Shown here piece after piece: positions 22,923 through 31,316 of a stretch of 45,548 nucleotides of DNA (its first letter is position 1; the number at the start of each line of letters is the position of its first letter). The DNA is from Acidobacteriota bacterium (GTDB lineage Bacteria > Acidobacteriota > Aminicenantia > UBA2199), in NCBI GenBank assembly GCA_025456205.1, contig JALOLA010000027.1, forward strand, positions 1-45,548, read 5' to 3'. The notes under the pieces were generated by a model. The model was not told the origin of the DNA. It did not search any database and worked only from the letters and a program-made list of their open reading frames with translations. The position numbers were made by a program, and so were the translations under genes.

Positions 22923-24502
22923 TCGATGACCTCCAGGCGGGCCAGATCGGCGACCTCGCCATACTTGAACGAGATGGAGCGGATGCGGTCGCGGATGGCG
23001 ACGAAATTCGAGTAATGGTACAGGGGGACGTACAGCGCCTCGCGCTCACATGAGGCGCTGATCTCCGCCAGCACGCGGGCCTCGTTGACCGTGTCCAGGC
23101 TGGGCAGGGTCTTGATGCTGGCCTGCAGGGCGGGGAGAGAGAACCGGCGGATATTATAGTAGCCGTTGGGCTCCACCAGGTGCGAAAGAAAATGGAAGGA
23201 GGACGGATAATCCGGGATGCCGCCCATGACGACGCTGGCGTCCGTGTCATAGATTCGCCGGGTGAAGTAATCATACTGGTCGTCCATGGTGATGACCTTC
23301 ACGTCGATGTCGAACCTGGCCAGCTCGCGGCGCACGAACTCACCCACCTGCCCCCTGCGGTCCTTGGCGACGGTCAACAGTGTGAAGGAGATGCGTCCCG
23401 GCGGCAGCGTGGCGCGGATGGCGGCGGCGCGGGCATAATCCAGGCGGTAATAGGGATTGTGGCCCAGCAGCCCGAAGGGGATCATGGAATGGGCGGGCAT
23501 GGCCTGGTTATGAAAGACCTCGCGCACCAGCTTTTCGCGGTTGATGGCGAAATAGACCAGCTGCCTGACCTCGACCCGACTCATCCAGTCGTTCTCGCCG
23601 GGGTTCAGGACGAGAAAATTGAGGATGCTGGGCGAGGAGTTGAGGATCTTGAACTCGGGACGGCCGGAAAGCTCGGGCATCTCGCTGTCGGAGATGAAGA
23701 GGAGATCGAAGTGCCGGGTGCTGGCGCTGTCGATGGAGGTGTTGGTCGTGTAGAGGTCGATGGCGTCCACATTGCCGGTGGCCGCGAAGTAGGTCCTGTT
23801 CTTTTCCAGGCTGAAAACGAGATACTGCCTGGCGTCGACGGTGCGCGTGCCGGTGCGGGCCAGGCGATAGGGGCCGGTGCCCAGCGGATGCCAGCGGAAA
23901 TCCTCCTCGCTCTTCCCGGCGAAGGCGGCGGGGACGATCGCCGCGTACTCGGCCGCCAGGAACGGCAGGAAGAACTTGAACCCCGAGTTCAGTCGCACCT
24001 GCACGGTATGCTCGTCCAGCATGCGGATTCCGCGTACATGGCTCGTTCTCCGGGCCAGGAAATCCTCGTAGCCGTCGATATATTCGATCTCGGCGAACTT
24101 GCCCCGGGATTTCTCGATGAGGTTCTCCAGGGTGAATACCACGTCGGCGGCGGTGAACGGCCGGCCGTCGTGGAAGCGGACGCCGCGGCGCAGGTGAAAT
24201 GTGTACTGCCGGTGGTCCGGGGAGACCTCCCAGTTCTCGGCGAGCTCCGGGGCGAGGCTGCCCATGTGATTGGCGCACACCAGGTTGTTGAATATGGCGT
24301 CGCTGAGCTGGCCTTCGACGTAATAGGTGCCTTCATGGGGGAGCAGCGAGCCGGGTTGGGGGACGATGAGGGCCCGCAGCAGCTGCGGGCCTTTGGGCCC
24401 GAGAACCCCGGCGGTTTCGCGCTCCGGGCGGGAGCAGCCCGGGAGGGCCAGGAGGAGCAGCAGGGCGGCGGCGAGGCCGCCGATTCCATTGCGCAAGCCC
24501 AT
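22919..24502 (-). CDS. Family 5 extracellular solute-binding lipoprotein
   Basis: A 527-residue lipoprotein with lipobox LPGC (Cys about residue 23). The body fits oligopeptide/nickel-type binding proteins: LAENWEVSPDHRQYTFHLRRGVRFHDGRPFTAADVVFTLEN near residues 86-125, RWHPLGTGPYRL, and RQLVYFAINREKLV. Such proteins deliver peptides, nickel chelates or similar to an ABC importer, or act as sensors. No importer permease or ATPase gene is adjacent; the neighbours are the AAA ATPase (4-bp overlap) and diacylglycerol kinase (8 bp upstream). It is therefore an orphan subunit or a non-transport binding protein. Confidence 0.88.
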   Translation of the reverse strand: MGLRNGIGGLAAALLLLLALPGCSRPERETAGVLGPKGPQLLRALIVPQPGSLLPHEGTYYVEGQLSDAIFNNLVCANHMGSLAPELAENWEVSPDHRQYTFHLRRGVRFHDGRPFTAADVVFTLENLIEKSRGKFAEIEYIDGYEDFLARRTSHVRGIRMLDEHTVQVRLNSGFKFFLPFLAAEYAAIVPAAFAGKSEEDFRWHPLGTGPYRLARTGTRTVDARQYLVFSLEKNRTYFAATGNVDAIDLYTTNTSIDSASTRHFDLLFISDSEMPELSGRPEFKILNSSPSILNFLVLNPGENDWMSRVEVRQLVYFAINREKLVREVFHNQAMPAHSMIPFGLLGHNPYYRLDYARAAAIRATLPPGRISFTLLTVAKDRRGQVGEFVRRELARFDIDVKVITMDDQYDYFTRRIYDTDASVVMGGIPDYPSSFHFLSHLVEPNGYYNIRRFSLPALQASIKTLPSLDTVNEARVLAEISASCEREALYVPLYHYSNFVAIRDRIRSISFKYGEVADLARLEVIE

Positions 24503-24510
24503 GAACCGCT

Positions 24511-25437
24511 TCAGACCCTGAAATTCAGGGCTTTTTCCACGATGGCGAACTCGGCCGGCAGGGTTTCGCCCACTTCGCCGTCGAATTCGATATGGACCTC
24601 ATCGGGCGAGTCCACCTTGATCTCCCGGGCCTTCAGGATATGGACCTTGGGGTTGCGGGCGATCGTCCCGGTATAAAGCAGGCGGGAATTGGCCAGGATC
24701 TCGAGCTTCTTCATGGGTTCGATGAGCACCAGGTCGAAGTATCCGTCGTCAGGCTCGGCCTGGGGGGCGATGACCATGCCGCCGCCGAAGATGCGCCCGT
24801 TGGCCACGGCGCCGATCAGGTACTCGCCCTGCATTTGCCGGCCGTCGTCCAGGGTCAGGCGCACTTTCTTGCTGCGGTAGTTCATCATGGTGGACAGCAG
24901 GCCACGGTAATACGTCAAGGCGCCGCGCCGCGAGGGATCGATGGAGGCGATGTTGCGGATCACTTCCGCTCCCAGGCCGAAATCGGCGACGTTGATGAAA
25001 TACTGCGTCTTGGGGCCGCCGGCGGCGGCGCTGTAGGTGATGCGCCCCATGTCGATCTTGCGGCTCTTGGCGTTCTTGATGCGGGCGGCTGATTTGTCGA
25101 AATCGCGGGGGACCTTCATGAAGCGGATGAAATCGGAACCGGTCCCGGAAGGGATGATGCCCACGGCGGCGGCGTCGTTGATGGCCTGACCCGACTGCGG
25201 ATGGAAAAAGCCGCTGCTGATCTCGTTGAGCGTGCCGTCGCCCCCGACGCCGATGAGGAGATCGAACCCGTCGCGCAGCATTTCGCGGGCAATCTCCGTC
25301 GCCTGGCGCGGTTTTTCGGTGAAGCTGAACTTGAAATCCCGGAAATGGGTACGGATGGCCGTGCGGATCGCCTCCCAGCGCCTGCCGGTCCGGCCATTGG
25401 CGGAACAGGGGTTGACGATGACGTGGACCTTGTTCAT
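24511..25437 (-). CDS. Diacylglycerol kinase/lipid kinase, YegS-DagK family
   Basis: A 308-residue soluble lipid kinase, phosphorylating diacylglycerol or a related lipid at the membrane face. Seen: the nucleotide-binding motif GVGGDGTLNEI (about residues 62-72), GIIPSGTGSDFIRF, and the metal-binding C-terminal part with DDGYFDLVLIEPM. N-terminal VHVIVNPCSANGRTGR is the usual first strand and loop. It overlaps the membrane-protein gene by 4 bp and is followed by the binding lipoprotein after 8 bp. Its substrate cannot be read from sequence. Confidence 0.9.
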   Translation of the reverse strand: MNKVHVIVNPCSANGRTGRRWEAIRTAIRTHFRDFKFSFTEKPRQATEIAREMLRDGFDLLIGVGGDGTLNEISSGFFHPQSGQAINDAAAVGIIPSGTGSDFIRFMKVPRDFDKSAARIKNAKSRKIDMGRITYSAAAGGPKTQYFINVADFGLGAEVIRNIASIDPSRRGALTYYRGLLSTMMNYRSKKVRLTLDDGRQMQGEYLIGAVANGRIFGGGMVIAPQAEPDDGYFDLVLIEPMKKLEILANSRLLYTGTIARNPKVHILKAREIKVDSPDEVHIEFDGEVGETLPAEFAIVEKALNFRV

Positions 25438-25922
25438 CGCGGTTCGCCTTCGCCGGGGCGCAGCAGCCGGCGGGCGGCCAGTCCGGCGAGAGCACCGGCG
25501 GCGATGGCCAGCAGCAGGAACAGGCCGATGGCCAGGGCCATCATGGCCTTGAAGGGCCCGCCGGCCATGGCCGAGGTCTGGCCGTCGGCCAGGAAAGGGG
25601 CCATGGCGCGGGTCGACTCGATCATCAGCTCCAGTTTCTCCTGGGTGAGGCCGGAGATGGAAATGAAGCCCATGACGGCAAAGATGCCGCCGCCGGTCAG
25701 CCCGCTCAGGGAGCCGGCCAGCAGCGCATCGCCTCGGCCCAGGACGGGATTCGCCCGGTAGAGCAGGTGGATGGTCAGCCCGGCCCCGAGGACGATCCAG
25801 GTCATGAAAAACAGGTTGAGCAGGTTCAGCCCGGGAAAGATGGAGAGGATCCCGGACGCAAGTCCGCCCAGCAGCACGCTCTTGCCGAGACCTTCTAGCG
25901 CTTTGGGGTTGCTTGGGGGCAA
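25434..25922 (-). CDS. Small integral membrane protein, unknown function
   Basis: A 162-residue protein with four hydrophobic segments: about 16-34, 36-54, 75-92 and 123-150. Gly- and Ala-rich helices and a basic C-terminal tail (ARRLLRPGEGEPR) suggest an inner-membrane protein with a cytoplasmic C terminus. Between the second pair of helices is a polar stretch (GLTQEKLELMIESTRAMAPFLADG) likely outside. I recognize no family. It is sandwiched in the operon: 9 bp after the lytic transglycosylase gene and overlapping the diacylglycerol kinase gene by 4 bp. Confidence 0.7.
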   Translation of the reverse strand: MPPSNPKALEGLGKSVLLGGLASGILSIFPGLNLLNLFFMTWIVLGAGLTIHLLYRANPVLGRGDALLAGSLSGLTGGGIFAVMGFISISGLTQEKLELMIESTRAMAPFLADGQTSAMAGGPFKAMMALAIGLFLLLAIAAGALAGLAARRLLRPGEGEPR

Positions 25923-25931
25923 GTTGCGATC

Positions 25932-26612
25932 CTAGTTGATGACTTCAACGGTGCCGTCGATCACGGCCGGCAGCGAGTCGGTGATGATGGTCTTGCCGGC
26001 GGGAGTGGTGTATTTGAATATCTTGGTCTTGGCGCGCGCCGGGGACGACAGCGTGTAGCTCATGCCCATCAGCGTCATCACGCGGCGGATATAGTTCCGC
26101 GTCTCGTTGTAGGGCGGGACGCCCTTGTACCTGCTGACGGCCTCCTCGCCGGCGTTGTAGGCGGCCAGGGTCAGTGGGATGTTGCCCTGGAATTTCCCGT
26201 ACAGGTACTTCAGGTGCTTGACCCCGGCCTCGATGTTCTCGTGGGCGTTGTAGCGGTTGATCACCCCGTACTGCCGGGCCGTGTCCTTCATCAGCTGCAT
26301 GACGCCGACCGCGCCCTTGGGCGACACGGCGAAGGGGTTGAAGCTCGACTCGGCCTTGGCCACGGCCAGGACCAGGTCCTCGCGCAAATTGTGCTTCTCG
26401 GACATCGTCTGGATCTTCTGCTTGAGCTCCAGGGGCACGGCGTTGGAGCGTGCCGGGGCGACGAAGGAGATGCCGTTCTTGCCGCCGGCCACGCGGTCCA
26501 GGGTGTTGGAGAGGACGATGTGGCCGTTCTTGTCCTGGCGGACGATCAGCTCGGCGTAGACCAGGGAGCCGATGAGCCAGGCGCAGCAGAAAAGGATGGC
26601 GTTACGCTTCAT
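25932..26612 (-). CDS. Lytic transglycosylase, Slt/MltC-like
   Basis: A 226-residue periplasmic muramidase that cuts peptidoglycan non-hydrolytically. A signal peptide (about 1-20) is followed by a DUF4124-like stretch (LIVRQDKNGHIVLSNT) and the SLT domain with catalytic Glu in AVAKAESSFNP, then GAVGVMQLM and LAAYNAGEEAV, all typical. The C-terminal part (TKIFKYTTPAGKTIITDSLP) repeats the DUF4124-like pattern. The ATG at 26612 has GGGAG just before it and overlaps the alaS stop by 11 bp. It could help the pilus or other envelope machines pass the wall, given pilT upstream; that is inference. Confidence 0.9.
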   Translation of the reverse strand: MKRNAILFCCAWLIGSLVYAELIVRQDKNGHIVLSNTLDRVAGGKNGISFVAPARSNAVPLELKQKIQTMSEKHNLREDLVLAVAKAESSFNPFAVSPKGAVGVMQLMKDTARQYGVINRYNAHENIEAGVKHLKYLYGKFQGNIPLTLAAYNAGEEAVSRYKGVPPYNETRNYIRRVMTLMGMSYTLSSPARAKTKIFKYTTPAGKTIITDSLPAVIDGTVEVIN

Positions 26613-29229
26613 GGCTCTCCCGCAGGGCGCGGCCAATCTTTTCCTTCAGCCCGTCCAGGTCGGCGATCGGCTCGCCGCCCGCCTGGGCGAAGTCCTTCCT
26701 GCCGCCGCCTTTGCCGTTGATCATGGGTGCGACCTTCTTGATGATTATATTCGCGTCAAATTTGCCTGTCAAGTCCTTGAAGACCGAGGCCACGACCAGC
26801 GAGCGGCCGTCGCCGCTGGCTTCGCTGTTGGCGAAAAGGACGGCGATGCCGCGGGTGCGGTTCCTGATCTCGTCGGCCAGGCTGCTGAGCGTTTCGCGGT
26901 CGGCCCCGGGCAGGGCGGCGATGACGGCGGGAACTCCGGCGATGGGTTGCGCGCTGCCGACCAGCCTTTCCAGGTCGGCTGCCGGGGCCGGCGGGCCTTT
27001 TTTCAGCTGCTTCTCGCTCTCCCTGGAGCGCGCCTCGATCCCTTTCAGGAAAGGCAGCAATCCCTCCGCCTTCTGGCCGAAATGGGCGAGGACCTGCTGC
27101 AGCACGGCCAGGTTCCGCTCCACGAAGAGGTAGGCCGCCTCGCCGGCCAGCGCCTCGATGCGGCGGATCCCCGAGGAGCTCGAGCTTTCGCCGATGATCT
27201 TGAACATGCCGATCTCGCCGCTGGCGCGCAGGTGGGTGCCGCCGCACAGCTCGCGCGAAAAATCGCCCATGGAGACGACGCGCACGGTGTCGCCGTATTT
27301 TTCCTCGAAAATGGCGATGGCCCCGGACTGCACGGCCTCCTCGTAGGGCTGGGTGCGCCGGTCCACGGGAAGGTCGGCGCGGATCTTCTCGTTGACGGCG
27401 CGCTCGACCTTTTCCAGCTCCTCGGCGCTGACAGCGCTGTAGTGGGTGAAGTCGAAGCGCAGCTTGTCGGGGCCGACCCGCGAGCCGGCCTGCTTGACGT
27501 GCAGGCCCAGCACCTCGCGCAGGGCGGCATGCAGCATGTGGGTGGCCGTGTGGTGGATGGCGATCTGCTGGCGCCGGTCCGGGTCGACCTCCAGGCGCAC
27601 GCCGTCGCCGACCTGCAAGCGGCCCTCGTTGAGCAGCACTTCGTGCAGGATGGCGCCGCCCGGCGCCTTCCTGGTGTCGTTCACCGTGAAGAAGGCCTCG
27701 CTGCCCTTGCCGCGGCCGCTGTCGCCGACCTGGCCGCCGCTCTCGGCGTAGAAGGGGGTGCGGTCGAAGACCAGGATGCCTTTCTGGCCGGCAGCGATGC
27801 CCGGCGCCTCGCGGCCGTCGATGTAGGCCGCCTGCAGCACGGCATCGGCCTGCAGGTCGTCGTAGCCGACGAACTCGCTGTGCAGGCGATCGATGTTCTT
27901 CAGGACGGAGATATCCTTGCGCTTTTCCTGCAAACTGAGCCGCGAGCGCTCCTTCTGGTCCTGCAGGGCGCGCTGGAAGGCGGAGAAATCGATGCCGATG
28001 CCCTTCTCCATGGCCAGGTCGCGGGCGAAGTCCAGGGGAAAGCCATAGGTGTCGGAGAGGCGGAACAGGTCCGCGCCGGCCAGGCGCTCCTGCCGGCTCT
28101 CGATGGCACCCTGCAGCAGGTCGTCGAAGATCTTCAGGCCGTTGGCCAGGGTGCGGTTGAAACGCTCCTCCTCCATGGCGATGACCTTGGCGATGAATTC
28201 ACGGTTGGGCTCGAGCTCCGGGTAGAACGGCTTCATCGCCTCCACGACGCTGCCGCTGAGCTGGTGCAGGAATGCTCCCTGCAGGTTGAGCGACTTGCCG
28301 TGCTTGACGGCCCGGCGCAGGAGGCGGCGCAGCACGTAGCCGCGGCCGTCGTTGGCCGGCATGATGCCGTCGGCGATGAGGAAGGTCAGGGCGCGGACGT
28401 GGTCGGCCACCACGTTGAGGTCCACCTGCAGGGCCGGGTCGTCGCGGTCGATGGCCGCCAGCTCGGCGGTGCGGGCGATGAGCGGCGCGAACAGGTCGGT
28501 GCGATAGTTGCTGGAGACCCCCTGCAGGATGGCGGCCAGGCGCTCCATGCCCATGCCGGTGTCAATGGAGGGCGCGGGCAGGGGGTGCAGAACGCCGGCC
28601 GGGTCGCGGCTGAACTGCATGAACACCAGGTTCCATATCTCGACGAAGCGGCGGTTGCCGTCGACGAATTCCTGGGGGCCGAATTCGGGGCCGCGGTCGT
28701 AGTGGATCTCCGAGCAGGGACCGCAGGGGCCGGTGTCGCCCATCTGCCAGAAATTGTCCTTCTCGCCCAGGCGGTGGATGCGCTCGCGCGGCACGCCGAT
28801 GCGCTCCTGCCAGATGCGGAACGCCTCGTCGTCGTCGCGGAAGACGGTGATCCACAGCCGCTCGGGCGGCAGGTGATAATGCTGCGTCAGCAATTCCCAG
28901 GCGTAGGCGCAGGCCTTCTCCTTGAAATAGTCGCCGAAGGAAAAATTGCCGAGCATCTCGAAGAAGGTGTGGTGGAAATCGGTGCGCCCGACCTCGTCGA
29001 AGTCGTTGTGCTTGCCCGAGACGCGCATGCACTTCTGGATGGTGACGGCGCGGCGGTACCCGCGCTTCTCCTCCTGCAGGAAGACGCCCTTGAACTGGTT
29101 CATGCCGGCATTGGTGAAGAGCAGGGTCGGGTCCTTGGCCGGGACCAGCGGCGACGAGAGGACGCGCTGGTGGCCGTGCTTCTGGAAGAACTCGTAGAAC
29201 GTGCGGCGGATCTCGGCGTTGGGCAGCAT
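26602..29229 (-). CDS. alaS: Alanyl-tRNA synthetase
   Basis: Charges tRNA-Ala and edits mischarged Ser/Gly. The 875-residue protein is full length. Class II core: TNAGMNQFKGVFL and FHHTFFEMLGNFSFGDYFK near the N terminus and DTGMGMERLAAILQG. The editing domain has HTATHMLHAAL and CGGTHLRASGEIG (metal-binding His/Cys), and the C-Ala domain ends with NGKGGGRKDFAQAGG. The start is the ATG at 29229, which overlaps the pilT stop (TGATG). No T-box or other leader is seen; it depends on pilT transcription or an internal promoter. Confidence 0.97.
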   Translation of the reverse strand: MLPNAEIRRTFYEFFQKHGHQRVLSSPLVPAKDPTLLFTNAGMNQFKGVFLQEEKRGYRRAVTIQKCMRVSGKHNDFDEVGRTDFHHTFFEMLGNFSFGDYFKEKACAYAWELLTQHYHLPPERLWITVFRDDDEAFRIWQERIGVPRERIHRLGEKDNFWQMGDTGPCGPCSEIHYDRGPEFGPQEFVDGNRRFVEIWNLVFMQFSRDPAGVLHPLPAPSIDTGMGMERLAAILQGVSSNYRTDLFAPLIARTAELAAIDRDDPALQVDLNVVADHVRALTFLIADGIMPANDGRGYVLRRLLRRAVKHGKSLNLQGAFLHQLSGSVVEAMKPFYPELEPNREFIAKVIAMEEERFNRTLANGLKIFDDLLQGAIESRQERLAGADLFRLSDTYGFPLDFARDLAMEKGIGIDFSAFQRALQDQKERSRLSLQEKRKDISVLKNIDRLHSEFVGYDDLQADAVLQAAYIDGREAPGIAAGQKGILVFDRTPFYAESGGQVGDSGRGKGSEAFFTVNDTRKAPGGAILHEVLLNEGRLQVGDGVRLEVDPDRRQQIAIHHTATHMLHAALREVLGLHVKQAGSRVGPDKLRFDFTHYSAVSAEELEKVERAVNEKIRADLPVDRRTQPYEEAVQSGAIAIFEEKYGDTVRVVSMGDFSRELCGGTHLRASGEIGMFKIIGESSSSSGIRRIEALAGEAAYLFVERNLAVLQQVLAHFGQKAEGLLPFLKGIEARSRESEKQLKKGPPAPAADLERLVGSAQPIAGVPAVIAALPGADRETLSSLADEIRNRTRGIAVLFANSEASGDGRSLVVASVFKDLTGKFDANIIIKKVAPMINGKGGGRKDFAQAGGEPIADLDGLKEKIGRALRESHEA

Positions 29230-30416
29230 CAGTCGATTTCCAGCAGGTTGTGGTCGCGGGTCGTGTCTTCCGGCATCTTGTCCGGGGCGCCGCCGCCGAT
29301 CTCGGACATGCGCTTTTCCATCTCTTCCATGGACATGTCCTTGGCGCTCTGCACGCCGATCTTTTTCAGCTTGAACTCGTCGGGGTTGCTGGCCCATTTC
29401 AGTCCCTCGTCGAAGGAGATGAAGTTCTTCTGGTACAGGAAGTAGAGGGACTGGTCGAACGTCTGCATGCCGTACTGCGAGATGCCCTGCGAGATGGCCT
29501 CCTTGATCAGCTTGGTCTTTTCCTGGGTGACGATGCAGTCCTGGATGAACGGGGTGCTGATCAGTATCTCCACGGCCGGCACGCGGCCCTTGTCGTCGCT
29601 GCGCGGCAGCAGCCTCATGGAGATGATGGCCTTGAGCACCGAGGCCAGCTGGATGCGGATCTGCTTCTGGTGGTGCGGCGGGAACATGGAAATGATGCGG
29701 TTGATCGTTTCCGGGGCGTCGAGGGTGTGCAGGGTGGACAGCACCAGGTGGCCGGTCTCGGCGGCCAGCAGGGCGGTCTCGATGGTCTCCAGGTCGCGCA
29801 TCTCGCCGACCAGGATGACGTCGGGGTCCTGGCGCAGGGCGCTGCGCAGGGCCTTGGAGAAGTCGTTGGTGTCGGATCCCACCTCGCGCTGGTTGATGAT
29901 GCTCTTCTTGTCACGGTGCAGGTATTCGATCGGGTCCTCGATGGTGACGATGTGCTCGATGCGGTGGATGTTGATATAGTCGATCATGGCCGCCAGCGAG
30001 GTCGACTTGCCGCTGCCGGTGGTGCCGGTGACCAGGACCAGGCCGCGCATCTCCTGGGATATCTTTTCCAGGACCATGGGCAAATTCAGGTCGGAAATGC
30101 TCTTGATCTGGGTGGGAATGACGCGCAGCACCATGCCCACCGCGCCTCTCTGGTAAAAAACGTTGCAGCGGAAGCGGCCCAGGCCGGGGATGCTGTAGGC
30201 CATGTCGATCTCATGGTCGCGCTTGAAACGGTCCTTCTGTTCGCCGTTCATCATGGCGAAGGCCATGGCGATGGTGTCCTCGGGCATCAGCCTCTTCAGT
30301 TCCACCAGGGGATGCAGCGTGCCGTTGATGCGGATCACCGGGTGGTTGCCGACCTTCAGGTGCAGGTCCGACGCCGTCCTTTCCACGCTGATCTTCAACA
30401 GATCGTCAATGTTCAT
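29229..30416 (-). CDS. pilT: Type IV pilus retraction ATPase PilT
   Basis: A 395-residue hexameric ATPase that retracts type IV pili from the cytoplasmic side. Seen: the N-terminal ASDLHLKVGNHPVIRINGTL, Walker A GTTGSGKST, the Asp box, Walker B DVILVGEMRD and the His box LVLSTLHT. The C-terminal extension of about 45 residues after KWASNPDEF is charged (KDMSMEEMEKRMSEIG) and unlike classical PilT, closer to PilU. The ATG at 30416 has GAGGAG upstream; the frame extends upstream without family sequence. It heads a tight operon with alaS and envelope genes and no other pilus genes are nearby. Retraction of pili elsewhere in the genome is assumed. Confidence 0.93.
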   Translation of the reverse strand: MNIDDLLKISVERTASDLHLKVGNHPVIRINGTLHPLVELKRLMPEDTIAMAFAMMNGEQKDRFKRDHEIDMAYSIPGLGRFRCNVFYQRGAVGMVLRVIPTQIKSISDLNLPMVLEKISQEMRGLVLVTGTTGSGKSTSLAAMIDYINIHRIEHIVTIEDPIEYLHRDKKSIINQREVGSDTNDFSKALRSALRQDPDVILVGEMRDLETIETALLAAETGHLVLSTLHTLDAPETINRIISMFPPHHQKQIRIQLASVLKAIISMRLLPRSDDKGRVPAVEILISTPFIQDCIVTQEKTKLIKEAISQGISQYGMQTFDQSLYFLYQKNFISFDEGLKWASNPDEFKLKKIGVQSAKDMSMEEMEKRMSEIGGGAPDKMPEDTTRDHNLLEID

Positions 30417-30438
30417 TTTCTGCTCCTCGATTGGCGAT

Positions 30439-30468
30439 ATTATACAACAATAAGCGCTGAACATACAA
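30439..30468 (-). promoter_or_regulatory. Promoter of the pilT-alaS operon
   Basis: TATAAT (30444-30439) on the minus strand with TTGTAT (30468-30463) 18 bp upstream. It overlaps the upstream region of the divergent rlpA promoter, so the two may compete. Confidence 0.5.
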
Positions 30469-30476
30469 GAAAATGC

Positions 30477-30482
30477 TATAAT
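30477..30482 (+). promoter_or_regulatory. -10 box of rlpA, predicted leaderless
   Basis: TATAAT ends 7 nt before the ATG at 30490, and an upstream in-frame ATG at 30481 lies inside the box, so it cannot be used. No Shine-Dalgarno sequence precedes 30490. The -35 box is not clear. Confidence 0.55.
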
Positions 30483-30489
30483 GGCGGCC

Positions 30490-31179
30490 ATGAAGACCTT
30501 CCAGGCCCTGGCCGTCGTTGTTCTGTTGCTCAGCCTGGCCGCCTGCGCCCGCCGCGACGGACGCGGGGAGCCCCGCTTCGACCCGGAGATCGCCGAAACG
30601 GACCCCGAGGTCTACCAGGTCGGCATCGCCTCGTGGTACGGCGCCGACTTTCACGGCCGGACCACCGCCAACGGCGAGAAATACGACATGCACAAGCTGA
30701 CCGCCGCCCATCCGCAGCTGCCGTTCCACACCCTGGTCGAAGTGGAGAATCGGGAGAACGGCAAGCGGGTGCTGGTGCGCATCAACGATCGCGGGCCATT
30801 CGTGAAGGAGCGCATCATCGACCTCTCCCTGAAGGCGGCGCAGCGCCTGGAAATGGCAGAGAAAGGCACGGCCGCGGTCTGCCTGCGCCTGCTGCGCCGC
30901 GGCGGACCCATGCCCGCAGGGGCTCCCCCCCCCGGCCCGCCCCGGGGCTGCGTCGTCCAGGCCGGCGCTTTCGCCGTGCGCGAGAACGCCGAGGACCTGC
31001 TCCTGACGCTGGGGGACATCTTCCCGGGCCTGGGCTTCCGGGTCGCCGTCGAGGACGGCATGTTCAAGGTGCTGTCCCCGGAGCTGGGAGAGGCCGCGGC
31101 CTGCAGCGAGGTGCTGCGCAAGCTGGCCGCGCACGGCCTGCAGGGATTCGCCCGCGAACCCGTCCCCGGCGAAAAATAA
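30490..31179 (+). CDS. rlpA: RlpA-like lipoprotein with double-psi barrel and SPOR domain
   Basis: An outer-membrane lipoprotein of 229 residues. A lipobox (LAAC) ends the signal peptide near residue 19. The double-psi beta-barrel follows: GIASWYGADFHGRTTANGE and RINDRGPFV, with Asp/His residues of the RlpA lytic transglycosylase active site. A Pro/Gly linker (about 140-150) leads to a C-terminal SPOR-like domain (about 155-220, VVQAGAFAVRENAEDLL), which binds denuded glycan strands. The C-terminal residues extend past the SPOR core. It is divergent from pilT. A start 9 bp upstream is excluded by the promoter. Confidence 0.88.
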   Translation: MKTFQALAVVVLLLSLAACARRDGRGEPRFDPEIAETDPEVYQVGIASWYGADFHGRTTANGEKYDMHKLTAAHPQLPFHTLVEVENRENGKRVLVRINDRGPFVKERIIDLSLKAAQRLEMAEKGTAAVCLRLLRRGGPMPAGAPPPGPPRGCVVQAGAFAVRENAEDLLLTLGDIFPGLGFRVAVEDGMFKVLSPELGEAAACSEVLRKLAAHGLQGFAREPVPGEK

Positions 31180-31199
31180 TACGCCGGCCCGGTTTTCTC

Positions 31200-31228
31200 T
31201 TGAAAATAAAAAAAATCTTGTTTAAAAT
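31200..31228 (+). promoter_or_regulatory. Promoter of the receiver-GGDEF gene
   Basis: TTGAAA (31200-31205), 17 bp, TAAAAT (31223-31228). The predicted transcript begins near 31235 and carries the leader ORF first. Confidence 0.7.
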
Positions 31229-31253
31229 ATTCCGCATAGGCGGAGAGAAACTC

Positions 31254-31316
31254 ATGGGTCTTCCGATCTCAAGCGCGATGGCCGCCCCGGGCGGCTTCCC
31301 GGTGTCCGATGGCTGA
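31254..31316 (+). CDS. 20-codon leader ORF before the receiver-GGDEF gene
   Basis: Predicted peptide beginning MGLPISSAMAAPGG. A GGAGAG ribosome binding site lies 7 nt upstream, whereas the GGDEF gene has no such site. The stop codon (31314-31316) overlaps the GGDEF start (31309), so translation is probably coupled. No homology seen; peptide existence is inference. Confidence 0.4.
   Translation: MGLPISSAMAAPGGFPVSDG

Noticed and set aside
26572-29445. 957-codon plus-strand open frame across alaS
   Set aside because: It is a GC-rich shadow of alaS; the minus-strand frame has every AlaRS motif.
31166-31187. Terminator after rlpA (CCGGCG/CGCCGG hairpin)
   Set aside because: The stem is 6 bp, overlaps the stop codon and the downstream T-run is broken, so it is too weak to annotate.
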